The notes beneath the pieces are model-generated. The model saw only the letters and a program-made list of their open reading frames with translations. It had not been told where the DNA came from and searched no databases. DNA of 64,000 nucleotides from Chthoniobacteraceae bacterium. Lineage in GTDB: Bacteria; Verrucomicrobiota; Verrucomicrobiia; Chthoniobacterales; Chthoniobacteraceae. The position numbers were made by a program, and so were the translations under genes. The DNA is taken from positions 1 through 64,000 of the forward strand of contig CANIWM010000010.1 in the NCBI GenBank assembly GCA_947471505.1, in the 5' to 3' direction. Shown here piece after piece: positions 1 to 8,290 of the stretch (the first letter of the stretch is position 1; each line of letters opens with the position of its first letter).

Positions 1-129
1 TAAACTCCGCGCAGCAATGAAGGCACCCTTGCGAAGGTTTTGGGATGGCCCCGCGAGCGTTTTGCGCCTCATCGGTCGCTCGTGGTTACAGGTTCAACTA
101 AACGCTTCGCTCAGAATCAATGTGTCACG

Positions 130-1530
130 TTAATTTAGAAATATGGTATCAAACGTTCCATCGGTCGTTACTCGGAACACCGATCCAAAACCGGTCGCTC
201 CGCCATCAAACGTCGTGCCGTAGAGGGTGCCATCTGGCCCCGCCGCCAGCGAAGCACGCGGGTTGGAACCTTCCGTGGAAAGAAAGCTCGCCGCACCTCG
301 TAAGGCAACGCTGGTGGTGATGCGGAAAATGCCGCCCGTCCCTCCCGTTCCACCTTGCTCCGCCGTGCCGTACGCCAAACCATCATTCCCGAAGATCAAG
401 CCGCTCAGCGGCGTCTTTCCGTCCGCATCGTTGCAGCTCGCCACGTTACCCGGATTGATCGTTGCGCCGTTGCCGTTGCGAATCACTTTGAATACTGTGC
501 CAGCACCATTGGTACCGCCTGCCGAGCAAGTACCGTAGAGGAAATCATCCGGTACCGGGGGCTCCACGACACTCGCCTGAGGGCGCGAGCCTTTTGCACT
601 CTCCATGCTCGCGACGATGGCAAAACCGGCCCCAGCCGAGTTGATACGGAAGACCGTGCCCGCATCCTCCGTCCCGCCCGCATACGTCGTCCCGTAGAAA
701 AAGCCATCTGCTTTTGATTTCCAGAGTCCCGCCCGAGGGTTCGCCCCATCCGTCGCACCGCCAGCAAATATCCGCATCAATTGAATCACGCCTTCACTCG
801 CGCCGCTCGTCCCCACTTTAAAGACGCAGCCCTTGTCCGCCGCGCTTCCTCCGAATTCCGTCGTGCCAAGCAGCGAGCCGTTGCCCACATCCACCAGCGT
901 GCCCCACGGCGTCTTGCCGTTCGCCGTGCCTGTAAATGGTGCAAACGCACCCAAGTCCCAGTTCGTCGAGCCGGCAACGGGTGTCACCTTGAATACCGTG
1001 CCGCAATTGGATTCGCCTCCTTCACTCGCAACTCCATAAAATCGGCTGCCGACTTTTACTAACCCTCCGAGAGGGAACTTGCCGGAGTTCGCTCCGTCAA
1101 ACTGCGCTAACTTCGTCAACGTTCCATCGCTAATTTTTACACGGAAAATCGTACCAAGCCCTTCTCTTTCATCCGCAGCCGTGTTCGGGTCATCCGTAGG
1201 CAAAATCGCCCCGCCCTGTTTCGCTGTTCCATAAAGGAAGCCATCCGCACCGTCCAAAAGCTCCCCTTCGGGAAATCGCCCGACCGTAGAGCCAAAGCTC
1301 GCCACCGTAGCGATCGAGCCCGTCGTCGCATCAAAACGGTAAACGCAACCGAACCCATTCGTTCCACCATTTTTCGTCGTGCCGTAATATTTGCCATCCG
1401 TTGCGAGGACCAGCTTTCCTCCTGGGTTCTCTCCCCGGCGCGCAAGATTTTTCACAAGCTCGACTCGATCAGCCGAAAATGCGGTCCAAGCCAAAGAAGA
1501 GAGTGCTAGAGTAAACAGCAGTTGTTTCAT
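130..1530 (-). CDS. GloVer-repeat secreted protein
   Basis: A 466-residue protein with a clear Sec signal peptide (about residues 1-19, ending TAFSA). The rest is about eight tandem copies of a motif like YGTTxxGGxxxxGTVFRV, spaced roughly 40-60 residues apart. This is the signature of the choice-of-anchor GloVer repeat, known from Verrucomicrobia and expected to fold as a beta-propeller or related all-beta structure. No C-terminal anchor or membrane helix is visible, so it is probably released or periplasmic. The start is the ATG that opens the signal peptide. The substrate or partner is unknown. The family call is firm, the function is not. Confidence 0.85.
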   Translation of the reverse strand: MKQLLFTLALSSLAWTAFSADRVELVKNLARRGENPGGKLVLATDGKYYGTTKNGGTNGFGCVYRFDATTGSIATVASFGSTVGRFPEGELLDGADGFLYGTAKQGGAILPTDDPNTAADEREGLGTIFRVKISDGTLTKLAQFDGANSGKFPLGGLVKVGSRFYGVASEGGESNCGTVFKVTPVAGSTNWDLGAFAPFTGTANGKTPWGTLVDVGNGSLLGTTEFGGSAADKGCVFKVGTSGASEGVIQLMRIFAGGATDGANPRAGLWKSKADGFFYGTTYAGGTEDAGTVFRINSAGAGFAIVASMESAKGSRPQASVVEPPVPDDFLYGTCSAGGTNGAGTVFKVIRNGNGATINPGNVASCNDADGKTPLSGLIFGNDGLAYGTAEQGGTGGTGGIFRITTSVALRGAASFLSTEGSNPRASLAAGPDGTLYGTTFDGGATGFGSVFRVTTDGTFDTIFLN

Positions 1531-1762
1531 AAATGCGAAATGTTGTTATTGTTGCAATGGGAATTATGGCAGTTATATTGCTTTCTTTCCAAATGGAAAC
1601 AAGAATCGTAATCGAAATCGACAAATTCGCAACCGCAATATCCGAGCCGACTCCTTTCAAAGAAAAGCCGACGAGCAATATTCCTGAAAAATCTCATCAC
1701 GGCAAAAGCAGGCCAAGCCAGATGCATTGCCAAAGAGAACGGGATTTTCACGGAAAACCCCG

Positions 1763-1791
1763 TTGACACCCTCTTCATACGCTGAGATACA
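1763..1791 (+). promoter_or_regulatory. Possible sigma-70-type promoter
   Basis: A perfect TTGACA at 1763-1768 is followed after 17 bases by GATACA (1786-1791), a partial match to TATAAT. It lies about 27 bases before the start of the proline-rich protein gene, so the leader would be short. The -10 box is weak and the call rests on pattern and position only. Confidence 0.35.
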
Positions 1792-1817
1792 CCAAACTCC
1801 ACCACGAACTCTATTTT

Positions 1818-2600
1818 ATGGCCGATTCACCAAATACGCAAGACGACGATTCCACAAAAAAGGAAACCATCCGGATTACCCTGCCACCAAAGGCGGACCA
1901 ACCATCCGTAAAACGCGAAACCGTGCGCATCAATGTGCCCGGAACTTCTGCACCGCCACCAGTCGGCCAGGTCCCGAAAAAAGAAACCTCGAAGATCCCG
2001 ATGTCCTCAATCTCACCAGCCCCGGCGCCCGCCGCTCCTCCGATCTCGGCTCCAGTTGCTCCCAGCGGAGTAACCACAAAGCCGCTCAGCGGACCTCCGG
2101 CCCCGCCGAAACTCGGTTCCGCACCGGTCACGAAACCTCTCAGCAGCGTTACGCCACCCAAGCCACCGCCGCTCACCGGCAAACCGACGATTCCCTTAAG
2201 GCCCGCTCCGCCTGCTGGCTCTGGCGCGATGCCGCCACCACCACCATCGGGCGTACGCCCACCAGCTCCCCCGGCTCCCGGCCAATCCGGCATCACAGCA
2301 CCGGGTGTGAGGCCTGCTTCGCCGAAGAAAGAGACGGCGCGCATCACCCTGCCAAGCGATATGCCGAAAGGCGCGCCCGCGCTCCCAAAAGCGACCGTCA
2401 AGATGCAGCAGACTCAGCCGCTCACCAAATCTCCTGCGCCGGCCATCAGCCAAGCCATGAGCACGATGAGCGTGGACAGCTCACCAGCCAAATCCGACAC
2501 GGCTTCCACGGTGCTCAGCATCCTAGGATTCCTCGCGACAGTTGCGGCCCTGTACTTCTCATACGTGGTCTATACCGAAGCATTGCCAAGAACTTTTTAG
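1818..2600 (+). CDS. Proline-rich protein with repeated ETxRI motifs and a C-terminal membrane helix
   Basis: A 260-residue protein of low complexity, rich in Pro, Ala and Gly, with one predicted membrane helix near the C-terminus (about residues 235-255) and no signal peptide. This suggests a tail-anchored protein with a long disordered cytoplasmic part. Four short motifs of the type (K/R)ET-x-(R/K)I-x-x-P recur at about residues 15, 33, 55 and 170, separated by proline-rich spacers. I do not recognise a domain and assign no function. The repeats look like docking or modification sites (inference). The thioredoxin gene follows after 33 bases in the same direction, so the two are probably co-transcribed. 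Confidence 0.7.
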   Translation: MADSPNTQDDDSTKKETIRITLPPKADQPSVKRETVRINVPGTSAPPPVGQVPKKETSKIPMSSISPAPAPAAPPISAPVAPSGVTTKPLSGPPAPPKLGSAPVTKPLSSVTPPKPPPLTGKPTIPLRPAPPAGSGAMPPPPPSGVRPPAPPAPGQSGITAPGVRPASPKKETARITLPSDMPKGAPALPKATVKMQQTQPLTKSPAPAISQAMSTMSVDSSPAKSDTASTVLSILGFLATVAALYFSYVVYTEALPRTF

Positions 2601-2633
2601 GAATAAAACCCCCTCCCGGAACTCTCCATCTAT

Positions 2634-2963
2634 ATGGCAAGTCCAAACGTTGTAACGCTCACTGATTCTAACTTCCAAGCCGAAGTGCTCAATTCACCCG
2701 TCCCCGTGCTGGTAGACTTCTGGGCACCTTGGTGTGGCCCGTGCATCCAGCTTTCGCCCGTCATAGACGAGATTGCGAACGAGCGCGCCGGCAAAGCAAA
2801 AGTCGGCAAAGTGAACGTCGATGAGGCACAGGCACTCGCGGCCCAATTTCGAATCACCGGAATTCCCGCGCTGCTCTTCTTCAAAGGAGGCCAGCCCGTC
2901 GGCCAGCTCGTCGGTCGCCAGCCAAAATCGGAGATTCTGAGCAAGCTCGACGCACTCGCTTAA
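2634..2963 (+). CDS. trxA: Thioredoxin
   Basis: A 109-residue cytoplasmic thiol-disulfide oxidoreductase of normal family length. The catalytic WCGPC motif sits at about residues 32-36 after the FWAPW strand, and the cis-proline loop GIPALLFF is present at about residues 77-84. It has no signal peptide. It would reduce protein disulfides using electrons from thioredoxin reductase, which is not in this window. It follows the proline-rich membrane protein closely and ends just before a strong hairpin terminator, so the transcription unit probably stops here. Confidence 0.95.
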   Translation: MASPNVVTLTDSNFQAEVLNSPVPVLVDFWAPWCGPCIQLSPVIDEIANERAGKAKVGKVNVDEAQALAAQFRITGIPALLFFKGGQPVGQLVGRQPKSEILSKLDALA

Positions 2964-2984
2964 ACAGCCACGCATCCCAACTTC

Positions 2985-3025
2985 AAAAACCGCCGCTTTC
3001 CAGAAACGGAAAGCGGCGGTTTTTT
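2985..3025 (+). terminator. Rho-independent terminator after trxA
   Basis: A perfect 17-base inverted repeat: left arm 2985-3001 (core CCGCCGCTTTCC), a six-base loop, right arm 3008-3024, then a T-run. The A-run on the left arm means it could also work on the opposite strand. It begins 21 bases after the thioredoxin stop codon. Confidence 0.92.
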
Positions 3026-3038
3026 GTACTGCGGGAGA

Positions 3039-4103
3039 ATGCGCATTGATTTCCCTACCACAAAACACAGACTCACCCGCGTGAACCCACGCCTTTTGCT
3101 TCTTTCAGCGTTCGCCCTCATTTCCATTCCCGCCGCGTCCGCGCAAAACGCCGCTTCGCTCGTAGGGAAGCACACTGCCAACCTCGTGTTTGTCTCCGAT
3201 GCGGGTAGCGGCGGCGCAGGCAGCGGCTTCGTGTGTGAGTTTCGCGGAAAGCCCGCACTGTTCACCAACATCCACGTCGCCGCCGGGATGCAAACACCCC
3301 GCTTTACCCGGCTCGATAAAACCGCCGTCCAGACCGTCGGTGCGCCGTCTCTCGCTGTCGGGCACGACATCTTGCACTACGCGCTCCCACCCGATGCGCC
3401 CATGCCCACGCTCGTCGCAGCCACCAATATCGAAAACGTGGCGGCAATCGGCGACGAAGTTTTCGTCCTCGGCAACAGCGAAGGCGCGCGTGTCATCGCC
3501 CCACTGTCCGGGACCATCGCGGGTCTTGGCCCCGACCTCATCGAAGTCACCGCTGAGTTCGTCCCCGGCAATAGCGGCAGCCCGATCATTCACGCCAAAA
3601 CCGGATTGGTCCTCGGCATCGCCACCTACCTCACCGTGCGCGACCAGCAGTGGCTCTCCGGCGATTCCAAAGCGCCGAAAGTGCGCCGCTTCGGATACCG
3701 CCTCGATAGCGTAAAAAATTGGCAACCCGTGGACTGGCCTACCTTCGCGAAAGACCGCGCCGAAGTCGAAAAAGTGCAGAAGCTCACCGCCGATCTCACC
3801 TTTCTCCTCAAAGACCTCCGAGACGGCTCCATCAACTTTGCTCAACACACGAACCCCGCCATCGCCCCTCACGTAAAAGCCTTTGCCGAAAAAGTCGCGT
3901 CCTCTGCCCGAATCAGCGCCAGCGACCATGCCGCAGCCGTCACCACATTCCTGCGATTTATGCGCAGCGCCAGCCAGCAAGACATCGCCGATGCTGGCAG
4001 GCGCATTCGCTACGACTATTACCAGCGCGCACTCGCCGACGAAAAAAACGTCCGCACCCAGATTACCGAGATATTCGACACGCTCGTAAAAAAGCTCCAC
4101 TGA
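3039..4103 (+). CDS. Trypsin-like serine protease, secreted
   Basis: A chymotrypsin-fold (S1C-like) protease with a signal peptide ending PAASA. The triad can be read in order: His in LFTNIHVAAG, Asp in VGHDILHY and the nucleophile Ser in PGNSGSPI. No PDZ domain follows. The C-terminal 150 residues are probably helical and unassigned. The reading frame is open from a TTG at 3024. I chose the ATG at 3039, and a GTG at 3081 would also give a good signal peptide. The stop overlaps the next start (TGATG), so translation is probably coupled to the membrane protein downstream. The substrate is unknown. Confidence 0.8.
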   Translation: MRIDFPTTKHRLTRVNPRLLLLSAFALISIPAASAQNAASLVGKHTANLVFVSDAGSGGAGSGFVCEFRGKPALFTNIHVAAGMQTPRFTRLDKTAVQTVGAPSLAVGHDILHYALPPDAPMPTLVAATNIENVAAIGDEVFVLGNSEGARVIAPLSGTIAGLGPDLIEVTAEFVPGNSGSPIIHAKTGLVLGIATYLTVRDQQWLSGDSKAPKVRRFGYRLDSVKNWQPVDWPTFAKDRAEVEKVQKLTADLTFLLKDLRDGSINFAQHTNPAIAPHVKAFAEKVASSARISASDHAAAVTTFLRFMRSASQQDIADAGRRIRYDYYQRALADEKNVRTQITEIFDTLVKKLH

Positions 4104-5017
4104 TGCCCCGGCACCCGCTCGCCGCCACACTCGCCCGTCTCGCCATCACCGCGCTCCTTCTCGCGTGGGTCCTCTCTCGCCCCGATGTGCGCGATGGCCT
4201 ACGCACGGCAGAGTTTCACCGCCCTTGGTGGCTCCTCGGTGCATTCCTGTGCGGTGGCGGCGCTGCGCTCCTCAGCGCGTGGCGCTGGCACGCCTGCCTC
4301 CGCGTCTGCGATTGCGCGTTGCCTTTTACCACCGTCCTCCGCATCTCCCTCGCGGGGAACGCCGCCGGGCTCCTCTCCGTCGGCGCGCTCGGAGAAGATG
4401 CCGTCCGCGTCGCACTCGGCACGCGCCAACTCCCCGAGCGCAAAGGCGCTTTTCTCGCCTCCATCGCACTCGACCACATGAGCGCCGCGCCCGTCATGAT
4501 CCTCCTCGTCTCACTCATCATCGGCACCATCGGCCTCTCCGCCAAGATGACCCACGCCACGGCCACCACGATCGGCGTTTCCTTCGCAATCTTCATGAGC
4601 ATCGGACTTTCGATTCGCTACTTCCGGCGCGACCTCCACGACCACCTCCTCGGATACGTGAAAAAGTGCCTTTTCGCCCCCGGCACAGCCACAGCGATGC
4701 TCATTTCCGTACCGCTTCTCGTGCTCCACCACGGAATCTTTTGGTGTGCGGCGTCCGCCCTCCCCATCGCCGCAAATCCCTTTGGCATCTTCGGCGCATT
4801 CGTCGTCGCGGACAGCGTCGCCGCCCTCCCCATCAGCGTCGCCGGACTCGGCGTCCGCGAAAAATCCATCGAGTTCCTTCTTCACAAATGGTACGGCGTT
4901 GCTCCATCTCTCGCAGTGAAAGCCTCCCTCACGGGCCTCTCGATCCTCGCGCTCTGGGCCGTCATCGGCGTCGCCAGCCTCCCGCTCCGCAGCCAGAAAA
5001 AAACACCTACGCCGTGA
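4103..5017 (+). CDS. Lysylphosphatidylglycerol synthase TM-region / flippase-like membrane protein
   Basis: A 304-residue polytopic membrane protein with about seven or eight helices. It carries the two conserved loops of the UPF0104/LPG-synthase transmembrane family: GALGEDAVRVAL (usual form GGDAVR) and PISVAGLGVREKSIEFLL. The soluble aminoacyl-transfer domain of MprF is absent, so this is the stand-alone membrane module often linked to lipid or glycolipid translocation (family knowledge, not shown here). The start overlaps the upstream protease stop and its own stop overlaps the methyltransferase start, giving a tight three-gene operon. Confidence 0.82.
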   Translation: MPRHPLAATLARLAITALLLAWVLSRPDVRDGLRTAEFHRPWWLLGAFLCGGGAALLSAWRWHACLRVCDCALPFTTVLRISLAGNAAGLLSVGALGEDAVRVALGTRQLPERKGAFLASIALDHMSAAPVMILLVSLIIGTIGLSAKMTHATATTIGVSFAIFMSIGLSIRYFRRDLHDHLLGYVKKCLFAPGTATAMLISVPLLVLHHGIFWCAASALPIAANPFGIFGAFVVADSVAALPISVAGLGVREKSIEFLLHKWYGVAPSLAVKASLTGLSILALWAVIGVASLPLRSQKKTPTP

Positions 5018-5670
5018 GCGACACACCACTCGACATTCGCCGCCTCGCCGCCCGCTTTCCCGGCAACCACGCCCGCTATTACGCATGGTGCAAATTTGCC
5101 ACCGACCCGCTCTACGCCGCCGTTTTCACCGCCCTCGCGGATACCACCGCGCCGCTCCTCGACATCGGCTGCGGCATGGGGCTGTGCTCATTTTACCTCC
5201 GGGAACGCGGCTGCAAATTCCCCATGCGCGGTCTAGATTTCGATGCGGAAAAAATCGCCATCGCCCAAAAAGCCGCCGCCACCCACGCGCCTGATCTCGT
5301 CTTCGAAACGAGCGACGCCCGCACCGGCCTTCCCGCACATTCCGGCAGCGTCACCATCCTCGACATCCTCCAATACCTCGACCCCGCCGCCCAGAAGGCT
5401 CTCCTGCGCGAAGCCGCCGCTCGCATCGCTCCCGGCGGCAAACTCGTCATCCGCACCGGCATCGAAGACCCCGGCTGGCGCTTCGCGCTCACCAAGCTCA
5501 CGGACTGGTTCGCCGTCCTCTGCTTCTGGATGAAAAGCAAACCCATCTCCTACCCGCGCCCCGAAACACTTACCGCTACGCTCGAAGCCTGCGGCCTGCG
5601 CGGCACCATCCGTCCCATGTGGGGCCGCACTCCTTTCAATAACTGGCTCGCCGTCTTCGAGCGCGCGTAG
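5014..5670 (+). CDS. Class I SAM-dependent methyltransferase
   Basis: A 218-residue methyltransferase with motif I LLDIGCGMGL at about residue 45, a following acidic GLDFD strand and a post-motif region VTILDILQYLDP. The GTG start at 5014 overlaps the stop of the flippase-like gene (GTGA), which sets the start. Family methyltransferases act on small molecules or lipids. The link to a membrane lipid-type protein suggests a lipid or glycolipid substrate, but that is inference. It converges on the beta-propeller gene, with no bases between the two stops. Confidence 0.82.
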   Translation: MSDTPLDIRRLAARFPGNHARYYAWCKFATDPLYAAVFTALADTTAPLLDIGCGMGLCSFYLRERGCKFPMRGLDFDAEKIAIAQKAAATHAPDLVFETSDARTGLPAHSGSVTILDILQYLDPAAQKALLREAAARIAPGGKLVIRTGIEDPGWRFALTKLTDWFAVLCFWMKSKPISYPRPETLTATLEACGLRGTIRPMWGRTPFNNWLAVFERA

Positions 5671-6744
5671 TCAATCCCGACGCCCGATCCCGAACTCGCT
5701 CCCCACACGCACCACTTTCCCAGCGCGAAACTGCACCTCGATGAGCTTGGAGCTCCCGAACGGCTTCCCGGTTTCATCCCGCAACGTCGCAATCTGCTTC
5801 TTCGTCTTCGCATCGAAAACGTCTGGCGTGTGGCACCAAGCGAACGCGCCATCGAGGCTGAAGTTCACCCAACCGTGCCCGCCCATACTCAGCTCCACCG
5901 AGCCCTTTGGCACTGGCGGCATCTTCGCCGCGTCGAAAATGAACAGTTTCTTCCCCACCTGATCGCTGATCCACAGCTCGCTCTCGTCTGGCGTCAGGGC
6001 GACCCCATGCGTGCGGTGCGCGATGGGCGCATCGCCAGCCATCACGCGATGAATCGGCTTGCCCGCCACGAGGTCCACCACGTCAAAGCCCACATGCTTC
6101 CCAAGACACACAAACGCCAGCGAAAGTTTGCTGTTCACCGTAAATGGAAACACGCCCGACTCGCCCACGTCCGGGATCGACATCAGCACGCGTTCACTCT
6201 TCGGCTCGAAGACCGTCAGCGTCGTCGTCGAGCCCACAAACAGCCGCGAACCATCCGGCGACATGATGCTATTATGCGCGCCCGGCCCCACGCTGATCTT
6301 GCGCAACTCCGCGCCCGTCACGCCATCAATCACTACAAACCCGCCTCCATCGCTCGGCCCCCACCAGCCCGTCGGCGCGAACACTTTACTCCCATCCGAC
6401 ATCGCCGAAGAACGATCACAGCCGCCCGTGAACGCCTTTTCCCAAACGACCTTGTCTGTCTCCAAATCAAGCCGCCCCATCCGACGGTCCGTTGTTCCGT
6501 AGAAAAGCGCTTTGGCCTCCGTCGTCCCCGTCATCCCGCGCGTCCCGCCCTTCAGCATCGGCCCTTCGATACGCCGGACAAACTTAAACCCATCATCGAT
6601 ATCGAAAACCAAAATTCCCATCCCCGAAGCACTCTCCACCTGCGCTCCATCAGGCGTCGCCGCGTAAAGAAAGCGATGCAGCTTTTCCTCCGCGTGAGCC
6701 ACGCACGTGAAAACGAGAGCGAAGAGAAAGGTGAGACGATGCAT
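5671..6744 (-). CDS. Secreted YncE-like beta-propeller protein
   Basis: About 357 residues with a signal peptide (MHRLTFLFALVFTCVAHA) when started at the ATG at 6744. The frame stays open 12 bases further upstream. The body holds repeated propeller blades with motifs such as MSPDGSRLFVGST, LTPDESELWISDQ and FSLDGAFAWCH. These match the YVTN/YncE-type propeller fold also seen in amine dehydrogenase heavy chains. No catalytic quinone site can be recognised. A periplasmic binding or scaffolding role is likely but not shown. The PDZ/heme protein gene lies upstream on the same strand, 43 bases away. Confidence 0.75.
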   Translation of the reverse strand: MHRLTFLFALVFTCVAHAEEKLHRFLYAATPDGAQVESASGMGILVFDIDDGFKFVRRIEGPMLKGGTRGMTGTTEAKALFYGTTDRRMGRLDLETDKVVWEKAFTGGCDRSSAMSDGSKVFAPTGWWGPSDGGGFVVIDGVTGAELRKISVGPGAHNSIMSPDGSRLFVGSTTTLTVFEPKSERVLMSIPDVGESGVFPFTVNSKLSLAFVCLGKHVGFDVVDLVAGKPIHRVMAGDAPIAHRTHGVALTPDESELWISDQVGKKLFIFDAAKMPPVPKGSVELSMGGHGWVNFSLDGAFAWCHTPDVFDAKTKKQIATLRDETGKPFGSSKLIEVQFRAGKVVRVGSEFGIGRRD

Positions 6745-6787
6745 CCCTTCATCCAAGCAGCCCCACGCGGCATTGCATCACAAAATC

Positions 6788-8113
6788 CTACTGCATCGGC
6801 AGAATCAGCTCCACCGGTGCCGTGCCGCGCAACACGATCACCTTCACTTTTTCTCCTGCGCGATGGCGCTCCAGCAGCCAGCCGAGAAGCTCGCCTTCCG
6901 TCCTGCGCGTCTCGTCGCCGTCGATGGAGACGACGACGTCGTCTTTCTGAAATCCGGCGTTTTTTGCTGCTGCGTGTTTCCCGAAATTGCCGACGCCTTT
7001 TACGAGCAAGGCGATCTTCTTCACGTCGAGATTTCGCGGCGTGCGCGCGGCGTCGGGAAGGTCCTCAAGCGTCAACCCACCCGCAGCCATCGCGCGCAAC
7101 GGCCATGTGCCGACGCGGCGCGAGATGTCGCTCTTTTGCCGCCAGCCTGCGGGCAGCGCGAGAGTTGCGGAAATGACTTTGCCCTCCCGCCGGATGCCCG
7201 CTTCGAGCGGCCCGGATTCCGGCGCACGGTGCAGCGCCCAGCTCGCATCGGCGGTGGAGACGAGCGCCTGCCCGCCTAGCGCGAGAAGGTCATCGCCCAC
7301 CCGCAGCCCGGCTTTCGCCGCAGGAGAATCGGCGGTGATGCCCGTGACTCGCGCGGCGTGATCTGGCGAGAGCGTGAAGCCGACCGTCTCCGGCGCAGGC
7401 ATCGGGTAGATCAGCTCTTGCGGAATCGCCTTTCCAGCATCGCGGTAGTAAGTGCGGAAGGCGTCGCCGACTTGATGGCAATGCACGCAGCTCTGCACGA
7501 CCTTGCCTTCCCAATCCAGCCCGCTGCGATACTTCCCCGACAGCGCGGGAAATTCCACGGGGGTCTTAAAGGGCGTGGGCCCGCCTTGCTTCCCCGCCAG
7601 CCCGGCCTTGTTGCCGGGGAACCCACGATGCAGCGCGACCGCAGCCTCCAGCGTGCTGCGCAGCCCGGCGGTCGTCGTATCCTGCGTATCCTTCTGGTGC
7701 TTCCACGAACCAAAGCGCCCGAGCACCGTGCCATCGCTATGAAACATCATCGCAGAAAACGAAAGGTCGTAGTCGAACTGGAATTTCTGCAAATCGAGAG
7801 CGTTCGCATTGATCAAACGGACGCACACAAACCGGTCGAGCACCGGTGTGAGTGAAGAGTCGGTGAGCACGCTCGCATCCAGCCCCACGCAAGCGAGACA
7901 AGGCACGCAGCGCAGCACGACGAGCAGCGGCTTGCCAGACTTTGCCGCCTCCGCGAAACCGCGCTCCACGTCGTTGTAAATCCACCGCGCATCATTCTCC
8001 ATCGTCGCCTTGTCCTTGCGCACCGCTCCTTCGCGGTCCTTCACCGTCTCGGCAAAAAGTGACGCGCAACCAAGCGCGAAGATCACGGGCAGGATGTTCA
8101 TGGGTGTTTTCAT
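6788..8113 (-). CDS. Periplasmic thioredoxin-like / heme c / double-PDZ protein
   Basis: About 441 residues. After a signal peptide (residues 1-21) comes a thioredoxin-like domain (about 45-165) in which the redox site is replaced by RCVPCLAC. Then there is a single CxxCH heme-c motif (CVHCH, about 209-213) and two PDZ domains (about 245-320 and 375-441), with GLRVGDDLLALGG and NAGFQKDDVVVSIDGD as ligand loops. The ATG at 8113 opens the signal peptide and is preferred over an upstream start at 8200. Thioredoxin, heme and PDZ parts together suggest an envelope redox or protein-binding role. No protease domain is present, and the function is unknown. Confidence 0.75.
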   Translation of the reverse strand: MKTPMNILPVIFALGCASLFAETVKDREGAVRKDKATMENDARWIYNDVERGFAEAAKSGKPLLVVLRCVPCLACVGLDASVLTDSSLTPVLDRFVCVRLINANALDLQKFQFDYDLSFSAMMFHSDGTVLGRFGSWKHQKDTQDTTTAGLRSTLEAAVALHRGFPGNKAGLAGKQGGPTPFKTPVEFPALSGKYRSGLDWEGKVVQSCVHCHQVGDAFRTYYRDAGKAIPQELIYPMPAPETVGFTLSPDHAARVTGITADSPAAKAGLRVGDDLLALGGQALVSTADASWALHRAPESGPLEAGIRREGKVISATLALPAGWRQKSDISRRVGTWPLRAMAAGGLTLEDLPDAARTPRNLDVKKIALLVKGVGNFGKHAAAKNAGFQKDDVVVSIDGDETRRTEGELLGWLLERHRAGEKVKVIVLRGTAPVELILPMQ

Positions 8114-8290
8114 ACGAGCGTTTATGGCCCTATTGACCAGGCGGGCGCAAGGCTCGCCTGTGCCGCAGTGCGGCTGCACTTCGCCCCAAACGCAAAGCAA
8201 TGGCTCTGGCGGCGGACGGAATTGCCCATCATTACACGAGTCGCGCGGCTGGTTTTCTCTCCATGGAGTTCACTGCGGATAGGCGAGGAG

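Noticed and set aside
1533-1766. A 77-residue plus-strand frame starting with a hydrophobic segment
   Set aside because: It could be a tiny membrane protein, but it starts three bases from the GloVer start on the other strand and has no support beyond one hydrophobic stretch.
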